Positions 15,559-23,357 of a stretch of DNA of 49,677 nt are shown here, piece by piece. Each line of letters opens with the position of its first letter. Positions within the stretch are counted from its first letter, which is position 1. This DNA comes from Reyranellaceae bacterium (GTDB taxonomy: Bacteria > Pseudomonadota > Alphaproteobacteria > Reyranellales > Reyranellaceae), in NCBI GenBank assembly GCA_022844045.1, contig JALHMM010000044.1:1-49677 (forward strand), in the 5' to 3' direction. The position numbers and the translations under genes are program-made. Below the pieces are notes generated by a model. It was not told the origin of the DNA. It searched no databases and was given only the letters and a program-made list of their open reading frames with translations.

Positions 15559-16845
15559 TCAGTTGCCGGCAGGCGGCTCCTGTGGCGGCACGAACATGCG
15601 GCCGAAGTAGATGCTGCCGGCGAGCCCGATGCCGAGGATGAACAGGCCGCTGCCCAGCACGGTCGAGGTCACGCCAAGGCTCTCGAACAGCACCGTGGCG
15701 CCGAGGCTGGCGATCAGCTGCATGCCGGCCATCAGCGCCATGCGGATGCGGAAGACGCGCGCGATGTCGGCGCCGCGGAACACGGTCTGCAGCCGCGTGA
15801 TCATCGGGATGAAGAAGAACGGCCCACCAATGCCGGCGATCAGCGCGGTCAGCATCATCGCTGGCAAGAGCCAGCCGGGCTGCACTGCCCACGTCGCCAG
15901 CGCCATCAGCACGAAGCCGCCGCCCATGGCGATATAGCCGAAATACATCACCTGCAGCGGCCGGCGGAAGCGCACCGAGCCGACATAGAGATTGGCGACG
16001 AGGTCGCCCACGCCATAGGCGCCCATGATCACGCCATAGGCGGCGAGATCCTCGATGCCGAGGAAGCGCGGGTCGTAGGTCTTGACCAGCAACGCCACGC
16101 CAAGCATCAGCGTGACCATCCACGGCCCGTTCACCATGGCGTTGCTCAGCATCAGGATGGTCATCACCCGGTCGCGGAACAGCAGCAGGCGATAGCCGAT
16201 CGCCATACTGGAGAGCAGGCCGCGCCAGCCCGGGTCGATCTTCGGGATGTCAGCCGGGTCGCGCTGAATGCGCGCGCGGATCGAGAACACCGCCGCCGCC
16301 GCCCACAGCATGCCCAGCGCTGTGACGGTGAGGAAATGGATGACCGGGATGATGGCTGAGAGCAGGGCTGCGATCGCCGGGCCGACCAGGCGCGCGAGAC
16401 GCCACGTCGTGTCGAGCAGGCCGTTGACCGCCTGCAGCCATTGCTTGTCCCGGACCAGGGTGGGCACGACGGATTGCAGCGCCGGGGCGTAGAAGGTGCG
16501 CAGGATCGCCAGGCCGACCACCGTCGCTATCAGCAGCGCCAGGGTCACGCTGAAGAATGTGCCGACGATGACCGGCATCATCACGACCGCCGCTGACAGC
16601 AGGCTCACCGCGACCATGGTGCGGTCGGGCTTCCAGCGCTCGGCGATGGCGCCGGCGGTCAGGCCGACGACCAGCATGGTGGCGTTCTGCGCCGCGGTGA
16701 CCAGGCCGGCCTGGTTGCCGGCGATCTCGACCGCGAGCCAGACGATGGCGACGCGGAAGACATCCTCGCCGATCGTCGAGGCCGCCATGCCGAGCCACAG
16801 GATGGCGATGGCGCGGTCCTTGAACGGCCGCAGGATGGGCAGCAT
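15559..16845 (-). CDS. MFS exporter (EntS-like group)
   Basis: A 428-residue major facilitator with about twelve hydrophobic helices. GAIAERWKPDRTMVAVSLL near residues 65-84 is the loop 2-3 motif A (G-x-x-x-D/E-R-x-x-R-R type) of the family, and AIAILWLGMAASTIGEDVFRVA matches the first helix of EntS-like and three-drug exporters. The substrate is unknown. A GTG further upstream (16878) would start inside the inverted repeat at 16867, so I prefer the ATG at 16845, although its ribosome-binding site is weak. Confidence 0.85.
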   Translation of the reverse strand: MLPILRPFKDRAIAILWLGMAASTIGEDVFRVAIVWLAVEIAGNQAGLVTAAQNATMLVVGLTAGAIAERWKPDRTMVAVSLLSAAVVMMPVIVGTFFSVTLALLIATVVGLAILRTFYAPALQSVVPTLVRDKQWLQAVNGLLDTTWRLARLVGPAIAALLSAIIPVIHFLTVTALGMLWAAAAVFSIRARIQRDPADIPKIDPGWRGLLSSMAIGYRLLLFRDRVMTILMLSNAMVNGPWMVTLMLGVALLVKTYDPRFLGIEDLAAYGVIMGAYGVGDLVANLYVGSVRFRRPLQVMYFGYIAMGGGFVLMALATWAVQPGWLLPAMMLTALIAGIGGPFFFIPMITRLQTVFRGADIARVFRIRMALMAGMQLIASLGATVLFESLGVTSTVLGSGLFILGIGLAGSIYFGRMFVPPQEPPAGN

Positions 16846-16866
16846 CAGCAACGCCCAAGAAATGAA

Positions 16867-16959
16867 CCACAGAGACACAGAGACACAGAGGAAGACAGCA
16901 ACCCGCGCGCGAAGCGCGCAGCCATCTTGGTTTTCCTCTGTGTCTCTGTGTCTCTGTGG
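16867..16959. repeat. 27-bp perfect inverted repeat of CACAGAGA motifs
   Basis: Left arm 16867-16893 (CCACAGAGACACAGAGACAC, then AGAGGAA) and right arm 16933-16959 are exact reverse complements, separated by 39 bp that contain a small CGCGCGAAGCGCGC stem. The arms are themselves three imperfect copies of an 8-9-bp unit (CACAGAGA). The right end is 10 bp from the GNAT stop and the left end overlaps the upstream alternative start of the MFS gene. Confidence 0.88.
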
Positions 16960-16969
16960 TGAATCTTCT

Positions 16970-17458
16970 TCACAGTCGCTTCTCGAGCACGACCTCGTAG
17001 TCGTTGAATCCTGCCTTGCGATAGGCGCGGATCGCCTGGTCGTTGTTGGCCAGTGAGCCCAGGCGCAGGCGCGTCACGCCGTGCGGCCGCACGCGACGCT
17101 CGGCCTCGGCGACGAGAATGGCGGCGATGCCGCGGCCGCGCATCTCAGCCACGACAAAGACATCGGAGATGTAGCCGAAGACGTTGGAGTCCGCGGTTTC
17201 CGCGACCGCGTCGTCATCCTCGATGCGGCAGGCCATGTAGCCGACGCGCTGATCGCCGCTCCACGCCACGACGATGCAGCCGTGATCGGTCGCGATCTTT
17301 CCATGGATCTTGTTGAAATAGGCTTCGGCAATCTCCACGCCCGGCAGGCGGGTGTCGTGCAGCGTGCGCTCGTGGTCGTTGAGCGCGGCGATGGCGTCGA
17401 GCAGGAACGGCCGGTCCGCCGGCGTGGCGTCGCGCAGGATGATGCTCAGCGCGTCCAT
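16970..17458 (-). CDS. GNAT-family N-acetyltransferase
   Basis: A 162-residue single-domain GNAT. The acetyl-CoA loop is VFVVAEMRGRGIAAILVAEA at about 99-118 (R-G-R-G-I-A), followed by RLRLGSLANNDQAIRAYRKA and GF, the standard C-terminal motif B with the Asn-x-x-A-x-x-x-Y core. The substrate is not predictable. The start at 17458 overlaps the end of the serine hydrolase gene by 13 bp, so it is the last gene of the alkA-esterase-hydrolase-GNAT run. Confidence 0.86.
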   Translation of the reverse strand: MDALSIILRDATPADRPFLLDAIAALNDHERTLHDTRLPGVEIAEAYFNKIHGKIATDHGCIVVAWSGDQRVGYMACRIEDDDAVAETADSNVFGYISDVFVVAEMRGRGIAAILVAEAERRVRPHGVTRLRLGSLANNDQAIRAYRKAGFNDYEVVLEKRL

Positions 17459-18702
17459 ACGCCGGCGTCCTTCGAGGTGAAGCCCAGCGCGCGGTACGTC
17501 GCGTCGACCAGCGACTGGCCGCGCTCGTTCATCAGCAGGCCAGGGCCCATGCGGTTCATGCTGTAGCCGAAGCTGAGCCCATTGGCCGGATCGGCGAAGC
17601 CCAGCGAGCCGCCGGCGCCGACATGGCCAAACGCGGCGGGTCCCATGATCACGCTGTCGCACGCCTCGCCCCAGATCTGCGGCGCGAGGCTGCGCTTGCG
17701 GTTGTCCATCGACTTCATGAAGCCCAGCGCGAAACGCGTGGGGATGCGCAGGGTTGCGTCGTCATGCGTCGCCATCGACACCTCGCCCATGCGCGCCAGG
17801 GTCGCTCTGTCGACCAGCGATCCGCCGCCATTGGCCAGGGGTGCGTACATGCCGGCCAGACCGCGCGCATTGGTGATGCCGTTGGCGGCGCCGATCTCGG
17901 CGGCATGGCCCTCGCGGCTGTTGGCGCCGCCGGGGAAGAACTTGCCGCTGTTGAATTGGAACAGCGCCGGGATCGATTGCCGATCCTTGGCCAGCGCGAT
18001 CATGAACGGCGTGCGCGCGTCCTTCGAGGCGTAGACGAACGGCGTGACCGGCGCGACGCGCGGCTCGATATCTTCCGGCAGGCCGATCCAGAAATCGATG
18101 CCCAGCGGCTTGGCGATCTCCTCCTGGAAGAAAGTGCCGAGCGACTTCCCTGAGACGCGCCGCACCATCTCGCCGACCGTCCAGCCGAAGGTGAGGCCGT
18201 GATAGCCGTTGCGCGTGCCCGGCTCCCAGAACGGCGCCTCGGCCGCCAGCCGGCCGGTCATGTAGTGCCAGTCGTAGGATCGATCCTTGTCGAGGGGATC
18301 GCGGAAGACCGGCACGGCCGAGGAGTGATCGAGCATCATGCGCGTGGTGACGCGCTCTTTGCCCTGGGCGGCGAACTCCGGCCATGCCTCCATCACCGGT
18401 GCGTCGATGTCGAGCTGGCCGCGGCTGGCGAGCACATGCGCGCAAAGCGCCGTGGCGCCCTTGGTGCAGGAGAACACCACGCTCACCGTGTCGCGCGTCC
18501 ATGGCGCGTTGGTCTTGGGATCGGCCAGCCCGCCCCACAGATCGACCTTGGTCTCACCGCCCACGGTGACGCAGAGCGAGGCGCCGACCTCGCCGTTGGT
18601 GCGGAAGTTGTCGATGAAGGTCCGCGCCACGCCGTCGAAGCCCGGCGTGACGTTTCCCGCGACGATCGACGTCTCGCTGAGTTTCTCCTTCAACGCGCTC
18701 AT
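17446..18702 (-). CDS. Serine hydrolase of the class C beta-lactamase/esterase family
   Basis: A 418-residue protein of the beta-lactamase (PF00144) superfamily, most members of which are esterases or D-aminopeptidases. The catalytic SxxK is Ser78-Cys-Thr-Lys81 (VFSCTKGATAL). NGYHGLTFGW near 160 supplies the Tyr of the YxN-like motif, and GHVGAGGSLGF near 375 is the HxG-like third motif. There is no signal peptide, so it is probably cytosolic. The ATG at 18702 is preferred over upstream codons because it overlaps the esterase stop as ATGA. Confidence 0.88.
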   Translation of the reverse strand: MSALKEKLSETSIVAGNVTPGFDGVARTFIDNFRTNGEVGASLCVTVGGETKVDLWGGLADPKTNAPWTRDTVSVVFSCTKGATALCAHVLASRGQLDIDAPVMEAWPEFAAQGKERVTTRMMLDHSSAVPVFRDPLDKDRSYDWHYMTGRLAAEAPFWEPGTRNGYHGLTFGWTVGEMVRRVSGKSLGTFFQEEIAKPLGIDFWIGLPEDIEPRVAPVTPFVYASKDARTPFMIALAKDRQSIPALFQFNSGKFFPGGANSREGHAAEIGAANGITNARGLAGMYAPLANGGGSLVDRATLARMGEVSMATHDDATLRIPTRFALGFMKSMDNRKRSLAPQIWGEACDSVIMGPAAFGHVGAGGSLGFADPANGLSFGYSMNRMGPGLLMNERGQSLVDATYRALGFTSKDAGVWTR

Positions 18703-19361
18703 GACGTTTTCATCCCGAAGGCGCGCAGCAGGAAGCGCGCGCATTTCTCCAGGCCATGGCCGTCGATCGAGTGGCCGACGCCCTTGGCGGCATAGCTGCT
18801 GACCTCAACACCGACGGCCGTCAATCCGTTTTCGGCGCGATCCATCATCTCGAACGGCACCATAGGATCGGCGTCGCCGTGGATCAGCAGCACCGGCGGC
18901 TTCGACTTGACCTCGGCCTCCAAGGTCTCGATGCCGGGCAGCAGGCCGGAGAAGCCGACGATGCCGGCGAGCGTCTTCTCGCGGCGCAGGCCGACATGCA
19001 GCGCCATCATCGTGCCCTGCGAGAAGCCGACCAGCGCGGTATCGGCCTCGGTCAGCCCGTAATCCGCCAGCAGTTTGTCGAGGAAGGCCTCGACGAAGGG
19101 CGCCGCGCCGCGCACGCCCGCCAGCATCAGATGTGGATCCAGGCGCGAGATGCCGAACCACTGATAGCCGAAGGGATTGCCGTCGCAGGGATAGGGCGCG
19201 TTGGGCGCGTGGAAGACCACGTCGGGCATCAGCGGTGCCAGCGGCTCGGCCAGGCCGATCAGGTCGTTACCGTCGGCGCCGTAGCCGTGCAGCAGGATCA
19301 CCAGCTTCTTCGGCTTGCCGCCGCTGACGGGGTCGTGCACCGCGCCTTCGAGTTCGAACAT
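18699..19361 (-). CDS. Alpha/beta-hydrolase, phospholipase/carboxylesterase type
   Basis: A 220-residue protein of the carboxylesterase (YpfH/acyl-protein thioesterase-like) family. LHGYGADGNDL (24-34) forms the oxyanion region; the catalytic triad is Ser114 (GFSQG), Asp165 (HGDADPMVP) and His197 (GVGHSID). There is no signal peptide. The start has GGAGG six bases upstream and shares one base with the AlkA stop; its own stop overlaps the next gene by four bases, so translation of the three is coupled. The natural ester is unknown. Confidence 0.9.
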   Translation of the reverse strand: MFELEGAVHDPVSGGKPKKLVILLHGYGADGNDLIGLAEPLAPLMPDVVFHAPNAPYPCDGNPFGYQWFGISRLDPHLMLAGVRGAAPFVEAFLDKLLADYGLTEADTALVGFSQGTMMALHVGLRREKTLAGIVGFSGLLPGIETLEAEVKSKPPVLLIHGDADPMVPFEMMDRAENGLTAVGVEVSSYAAKGVGHSIDGHGLEKCARFLLRAFGMKTS

Positions 19362-20182
19362 CAGGACCTCCGACGCGGTGCGGACTTCTTCTTCGCCGCC
19401 TTCTTCTTCTTCGCGATCTTCTTCTTGGCGGGCTTCTTTTTCGCGGCAGGCTTCTTGGGCGCAGCGGCGCGCGCGGCCTTGCGCTCTTCTTTCGCCACGC
19501 GCTCCGCCTCGCGCCGCGCGACGGCGGCGGGGCTGTCGCTGAAATCCGGCATGTTGTGGCGATAGTGCCAGAGGAACAGCGAGGCCACCGTGCGCCACGG
19601 CCGCCAGGCCTCGGCCATCTTCAGCAGCCTCGCGGGATCCGGGCGGCGGCGCAGACCGAAGAAATGCTGGGCGGCGACGATGATGCCCAGATCATTGGCC
19701 GGCATGACGTCGGGCCGGCCGAGCGCGAACATCATGTAGATCTCGGCGGTCCAGCGGCCGATGCCCTTGGCCTGGGTCAGCATGGCGATCACGGCCTCGT
19801 CGTCGAGCTCCGGCAGCGCCTCGAAGACGATGCGCTTCTCCGCCGTATCGAGCGCCAGCGAGCGCGCGAATTTCGCCTTGTTGTTGGACAGGCCACAGGC
19901 GCGCAACTGCTCGTCGCTGAACGCCAGCAGCCGTTCCGGCGACATCGGATTCACCAGGGCGGCGACGCGATCCCAGATGCTGCGCGCGGCGTAGACCGAG
20001 ACCTGCTGGCCGACGATGGCGCGCAGCAGCGCGGCGTAGCCTTCCTCGGCGCGGCGCAACGGCGGTTGGCCGTAGGTCGCGAGTCCGGCGGCGAAGCGCG
20101 GATCGATGGCGCCCAGCGCCGTCATGCCCTCCAGGACGTGTTGATCGGTGAGACGAAACGGAATCGACATGCGTCGCGACAT
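19361..20182 (-). CDS. alkA: DNA-3-methyladenine glycosylase II (AlkA-like) with a Lys/Ala-rich tail
   Basis: A 273-residue base-excision glycosylase that removes alkylated purines. The helix-hairpin-helix-GPD motif is LTQAKGIGRWTAEIYMMFAL at about 134-153, and the catalytic Asp is in MPANDLGI shortly after. The core ends near residue 210; the last 60 residues are Lys, Ala and Pro (repeats such as AAKKKPAKKK and IAKKKKAAKKK), like a histone H1 tail, and probably add non-specific DNA binding. The start could also be 20170 (MSIPFRL); GAAG nine bases upstream favours 20182. It is divergent from gluQ with only 36 bp between. Confidence 0.88.
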   Translation of the reverse strand: MSRRMSIPFRLTDQHVLEGMTALGAIDPRFAAGLATYGQPPLRRAEEGYAALLRAIVGQQVSVYAARSIWDRVAALVNPMSPERLLAFSDEQLRACGLSNNKAKFARSLALDTAEKRIVFEALPELDDEAVIAMLTQAKGIGRWTAEIYMMFALGRPDVMPANDLGIIVAAQHFFGLRRRPDPARLLKMAEAWRPWRTVASLFLWHYRHNMPDFSDSPAAVARREAERVAKEERKAARAAAPKKPAAKKKPAKKKIAKKKKAAKKKSAPRRRS

Positions 20183-20218
20183 AGCACGACGCTTCAAGTC
20201 ACGCTAACGTCGCGACCC

Positions 20219-21049
20219 ATGCCCTCCGTGGTCACCCGCTTCGCGCCCAGTCCGACCGGCTACCTTCATCTCGGCCACGCCTTCTCCGCGCTCACCGCCT
20301 GGCACGCCGCGCGCGATGTCGGCGGAAGCTTCCTGCTGCGCATCGAGGATATCGACATCCGCCGCTGCAAAGCGGAATTCACTGAAGCGATCCTGGTCGA
20401 TCTCGCCTGGCTGGGCCTCGACTGGGACGGCGCGGTGCGGCGCCAGAGCCAGCACTTCGACGATTATGGCGCCGCGCTCGATCGCCTCGGCGGCCTGGGG
20501 CTGGTCTATCCCTGCTTCTGCACCCGCGCCGATATCGCCGCGGCGACCAGCGCGCCGCATGGTCCCGACGGTCCACTCTACCCCGGCACCTGCCGCCACC
20601 GGTCACCGGACGAACGGCGCGAGCTGATGCGAGCCGGCACCGAGTTCGCGTTGCGCCTTGACGCTGAGAAGGCGGCGGCCGCCGCCGGGCCGTACGGCTT
20701 CCACGATGCGCGGCACGGCGACGTCAAGGGCGAGCCGCTGCTGTTCGGCGACGTGGTGATCGCGCGCAAAGACACGCCGACCAGCTACCATCTCGCCGTC
20801 ACCGTCGACGACCATCTGCAGGGCGTCACCCTGGTGACGCGCGGCGAGGATCTCTTTGCCGCCACGCATGTTCATGTGCTGCTGCAGCGCCTGCTGGGCT
20901 ACGCCACGCCGCGCTACGCCCATCACCGGCTGCTCACCGACGCTGATGGCCGCCGCTTCGCCAAGCGCGACCGCGCGTTGACGCTGAGGGCGATGCGCGA
21001 GGCGGGCGCGACGCCAGAGAGCGTTCGACAGCAGGCCGGATTCACTTAG
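20219..21049 (+). CDS. gluQ: Glutamyl-Q tRNA(Asp) synthetase
   Basis: A 276-residue truncated glutamyl-tRNA synthetase paralogue that attaches glutamate to the queuosine base of tRNA(Asp). TRFAPSPTGYLHLGHAFSAL holds the HIGH-like HLGH; RRFAKRDRAL replaces KMSKS. The zinc site CFCTR...Y...C (about 100-128) is present, and the anticodon-binding domain is missing, as expected. The start at 20219 retains the family N terminus (PSVVTRFAPSPTG). It converges with the caspase-like gene at 21078. Confidence 0.93.
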   Translation: MPSVVTRFAPSPTGYLHLGHAFSALTAWHAARDVGGSFLLRIEDIDIRRCKAEFTEAILVDLAWLGLDWDGAVRRQSQHFDDYGAALDRLGGLGLVYPCFCTRADIAAATSAPHGPDGPLYPGTCRHRSPDERRELMRAGTEFALRLDAEKAAAAAGPYGFHDARHGDVKGEPLLFGDVVIARKDTPTSYHLAVTVDDHLQGVTLVTRGEDLFAATHVHVLLQRLLGYATPRYAHHRLLTDADGRRFAKRDRALTLRAMREAGATPESVRQQAGFT

Positions 21050-21077
21050 CCCTTGCTTCCCCTGCGAAGGAAGGTAG

Positions 21078-21767
21078 CTACACCTTCTTTTTCTTCTTCT
21101 TCTTGACCTCCGTGTACTTGCCGAACATCTGCACAAGCGGCGGCAGGCCGTTCATATAGCCCTGGAGTTCTTCCTCGACCTCGTCCTTGGTCATGAACGG
21201 AAAGCGCGCCCAGATGTCGGAGGTCGACTTGATCATCTGGGTCCAGTACCAGAATCGCGGCCCGGCCGGATCGATCAGGAAGGGGCTGGTGTCCGGCGTA
21301 TAGGGATGGCGCGTGACATAGGGATTCGTGTTGCCGTGTCCCGCGCAGCTATGGCCCCAGAAGGTGACGGTATTGCCGAGCTGCGTGGCGAGCTTTTTGC
21401 AGTAGCCGTCGTGGCCGCCGAGCTGGCAGGCATAGAAGATCACCTGGCAGCCCGGCGCGGCGGCCACCTTGATCGCCTCGGCCAGCTTCTGAATGTCGCT
21501 GACGCCGATATTGGCCGAGCCGATCCGGTTGCGATCGCCGTGGCCGAAATAGGCGATCACGTCGAGCATGGTCGACTTCTTGATGGCGTTGAGCATCTTG
21601 TTGCGGTCGTCGACATCGTCCAGCAGGACCGGCTTGTCGAGGCCGTACAGGTTCGCGAAGTACTTCGCGCCGGGAACAAAGACGCCGCTGGCGTCCTTAT
21701 AGCCGCGGCCGGTTTCGGGATTGATGCCTGCCTTGTTGACGCTCTGAGCCAGAACCAGACCGCGCAT
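21078..21767 (-). CDS. Caspase/CHAT-fold-like protein with a His-Cys dyad and poly-Lys tail
   Basis: A 229-residue protein I cannot place in a named family. MLDVIAYFGHGDRNRIG gives His76 after a hydrophobic strand, and CQVIFYACQLGG gives Cys114 after the next strand. The spacing and the [hydrophobic]4-x-H-G and [hydrophobic]-x-A-C patterns are those of clan CD cysteine peptidases (caspase, CHAT, gingipain). A second Cys/His-rich turn follows (WGHSCAGHGNTN). The C-terminal 70 residues include an acidic segment (KDEVEEELQG) and end in seven lysines plus Val. No signal peptide. GGGAG precedes the ATG at 21767. It lies 80 bp behind the triple-repeat gene, same strand, so a functional pair is likely; catalysis is inferred from the motif only. 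Confidence 0.6.
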   Translation of the reverse strand: MRGLVLAQSVNKAGINPETGRGYKDASGVFVPGAKYFANLYGLDKPVLLDDVDDRNKMLNAIKKSTMLDVIAYFGHGDRNRIGSANIGVSDIQKLAEAIKVAAAPGCQVIFYACQLGGHDGYCKKLATQLGNTVTFWGHSCAGHGNTNPYVTRHPYTPDTSPFLIDPAGPRFWYWTQMIKSTSDIWARFPFMTKDEVEEELQGYMNGLPPLVQMFGKYTEVKKKKKKKV

Positions 21768-21847
21768 TGATCGTCTCCCCCGTCGTCTTGAGATATTCTC
21801 TTATCGCCGCTCCAAGCGTTCTGCGCTGTTCCCCACGGCACACCCGA

Positions 21848-22204
21848 TCACGCGGCGTCGCAATCGTGCCTGGGCGCGTTGCGGCGCGCCCAGGCGTCGA
21901 GCAGCGGGCCGTAGGCCGGCGCCAGCGGCGGGTTCACCATCTTCAGAATCGCGGCCAGCGCGTAGCAATTGGCCGGACGCGTGGACCACGAATCGAGCAT
22001 CGGGCCGTAGAGCTCGGCGACCGGCGGGTTCACGCGCTTGAGGATACCCGCCAGCACCCGCAGGCTGCCCAGGCCGGGCGCGCAGTCGGCGAGCCGCAGC
22101 CAGTCGTCGAGCGACGTGCCATAGGCCGACGCCTGGCCGGGATTGATCTGTCTGATGATGCGGACCAGCTCTTCGCGGCTGGCGACTGAGAGGAAAGCGG
22201 ACAT
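21848..22204 (-). CDS. Small protein of three Y-G-x-x-L-D-x-W repeats
   Basis: A 118-residue protein not recognised by me. Three repeats lie at residues 13-35, 51-73 and 83-105, with consensus L-x-x-I-[LI]-[KR]-x-[IV]-N-P-x-x-A-x-x-Y-G-x-x-L-D-x-W. Each would be a short helix, an Asn-Pro turn and a second helix ending in Trp; linkers are 15 and 9 residues. There is no signal peptide or catalytic motif, so an adaptor or ligand-binding role is plausible. GGAGG lies upstream of the ATG at 22204 but is buried in a hairpin. The caspase-like gene follows 80 bp downstream. Confidence 0.6.
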   Translation of the reverse strand: MSAFLSVASREELVRIIRQINPGQASAYGTSLDDWLRLADCAPGLGSLRVLAGILKRVNPPVAELYGPMLDSWSTRPANCYALAAILKMVNPPLAPAYGPLLDAWARRNAPRHDCDAA

Positions 22205-22206
22205 GG

Positions 22207-22228
22207 TGGCCTCCGTCGCGGGAGGCCA
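22207..22228 (-). promoter_or_regulatory. Hairpin sequestering the Shine-Dalgarno of the triple-repeat gene
   Basis: On the minus-strand RNA, TGGCCTCC pairs with GGAGGCCA around a 6-nt loop (8 perfect GC-rich base pairs). The 3' arm contains the whole GGAGG ribosome-binding site, and the ATG is 3 nt after the arm. Initiation should be inhibited unless the stem is opened. Confidence 0.55.
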
Positions 22229-22282
22229 TCTTGACCGCTGATCATCGCGATCGCCTGTTCCCTGGGGAACAGGATCATGCCC

Positions 22283-23251
22283 TCAGAGGACGACCAGGCC
22301 GTCGTCGCTCTCCGCTGTCGCTGTGCCGAGTCTCGAGCACAGGGCGCGCATATGGCCGACCATCTCGCGATAGCGCGCGCCTTTCGCCAGACGCAGCGGC
22401 TGCGGCTGCGTGATGACGGGCACGAGCTTGAGGCGGAGGCGCTCGCCGCCGCGCACGTCGAGAAGCCAGATGAAGGTCGAGGTCGTGCGGCGGAACGGAA
22501 TCTTCCAATAGTCGTCAATGAAGTTGCCGGTGTCATAGAGTATGAGGCCGGCGCCCTGCCGCTCGACGCCTTGCGCCACGTGAGCGGAGTGTCCATGGAC
22601 GATGTCGACGCCGGCGCCGATGGCGTCGCGGGCGAAGGCACGGAAGCGCGCGCTCGGTGACCGCCGAAGATTCGGTCCCCAGTGAACGGAGAGCACGATC
22701 AGGCTTGCGCCCGCGCGCTTCAGATCGGACACGGACCGGGTGATCCAGTCGAGATTGCCCCCGCGAAACTCGAGGACATGGGTTCCGGGGGACTCGGCTG
22801 TCGCCGCGAACTCCGGCATGCCGTCGGTCGCCGCGAGAAGTCCGATTTTCACGCCAGCGATGTCGAGGATCCTGCCGGCGCTGGCCTCGGCCAGGTCGCG
22901 GCCGGCGCCCACCGCTGTGATCGCCCCGCCCCGCAGTGCCGCCAGCGTGTCCATCAGGCCGCGCTCGCCGTAATCGAGCATGTGGTTGTTCGCCAGGCAG
23001 ACCGCGCGCACGTTGCCCGCCCGCAGGAGCTTCACCGCGTTGGGTGGTGCCTTGAAATGATAGAATTTGAAGGTCCGCCGCCACCGTGTGGTGCTCGTCG
23101 TGATCGGACTTTCGAGATTGGCGATGACCGCATCCGCTCGGCGCAGGTGATCGAGGCAGTCGCCGAACAGCCAGGACGGGTCGTGTTCCTCCAGCGCGGC
23201 ACCGACATCACCGCCAAGCATGAGGTCGCCGAGGAAGGCCAGGGTCGTCAT
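22283..23251 (-). CDS. CapA-family (poly-gamma-glutamate synthesis-like) metallophosphatase-fold protein
   Basis: A 322-residue CapA-type protein. LAFLGDLMLGGDVG at the N terminus, DAVIANLESPIT, VCLANNHMLDYGERG, LSVHWGPN and DIVHGHSAHVAQGVE are the sequential metal- and substrate-site motifs of the family, which has a calcineurin-like phosphoesterase fold. CapA proper works with CapB/CapC in poly-gamma-glutamate capsule export; neither is nearby, and this copy has no N-terminal anchor, so its role is open. The ATG overlaps the stop of a possible small ORF upstream (ATGA). Confidence 0.87.
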   Translation of the reverse strand: MTTLAFLGDLMLGGDVGAALEEHDPSWLFGDCLDHLRRADAVIANLESPITTSTTRWRRTFKFYHFKAPPNAVKLLRAGNVRAVCLANNHMLDYGERGLMDTLAALRGGAITAVGAGRDLAEASAGRILDIAGVKIGLLAATDGMPEFAATAESPGTHVLEFRGGNLDWITRSVSDLKRAGASLIVLSVHWGPNLRRSPSARFRAFARDAIGAGVDIVHGHSAHVAQGVERQGAGLILYDTGNFIDDYWKIPFRRTTSTFIWLLDVRGGERLRLKLVPVITQPQPLRLAKGARYREMVGHMRALCSRLGTATAESDDGLVVL

Positions 23252-23304
23252 CGAGCCGCCAAGACTAGCCAGGGCAGAACGATGGCGACAAGCGGCACCG
23301 TCAT
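23248..23304 (-). CDS. Possible 18-residue hydrophobic peptide coupled to the CapA gene
   Basis: An ATG at 23304 opens MTVPLVAIVLPWLVLAAR, followed by a TGA that overlaps the CapA-family ATG by four bases. The peptide is almost entirely a membrane segment. There is no good ribosome-binding site and the frame stays open for about 17 codons upstream, so it may be chance; the exact overlap and the hydrophobic composition are the only support. Confidence 0.2.
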   Translation of the reverse strand: MTVPLVAIVLPWLVLAAR

Positions 23305-23357
23305 CGGAAAGACGGTACCGCCTGAGCTGGTGGCGGGACCGCGAACGGGCCGCGCTC

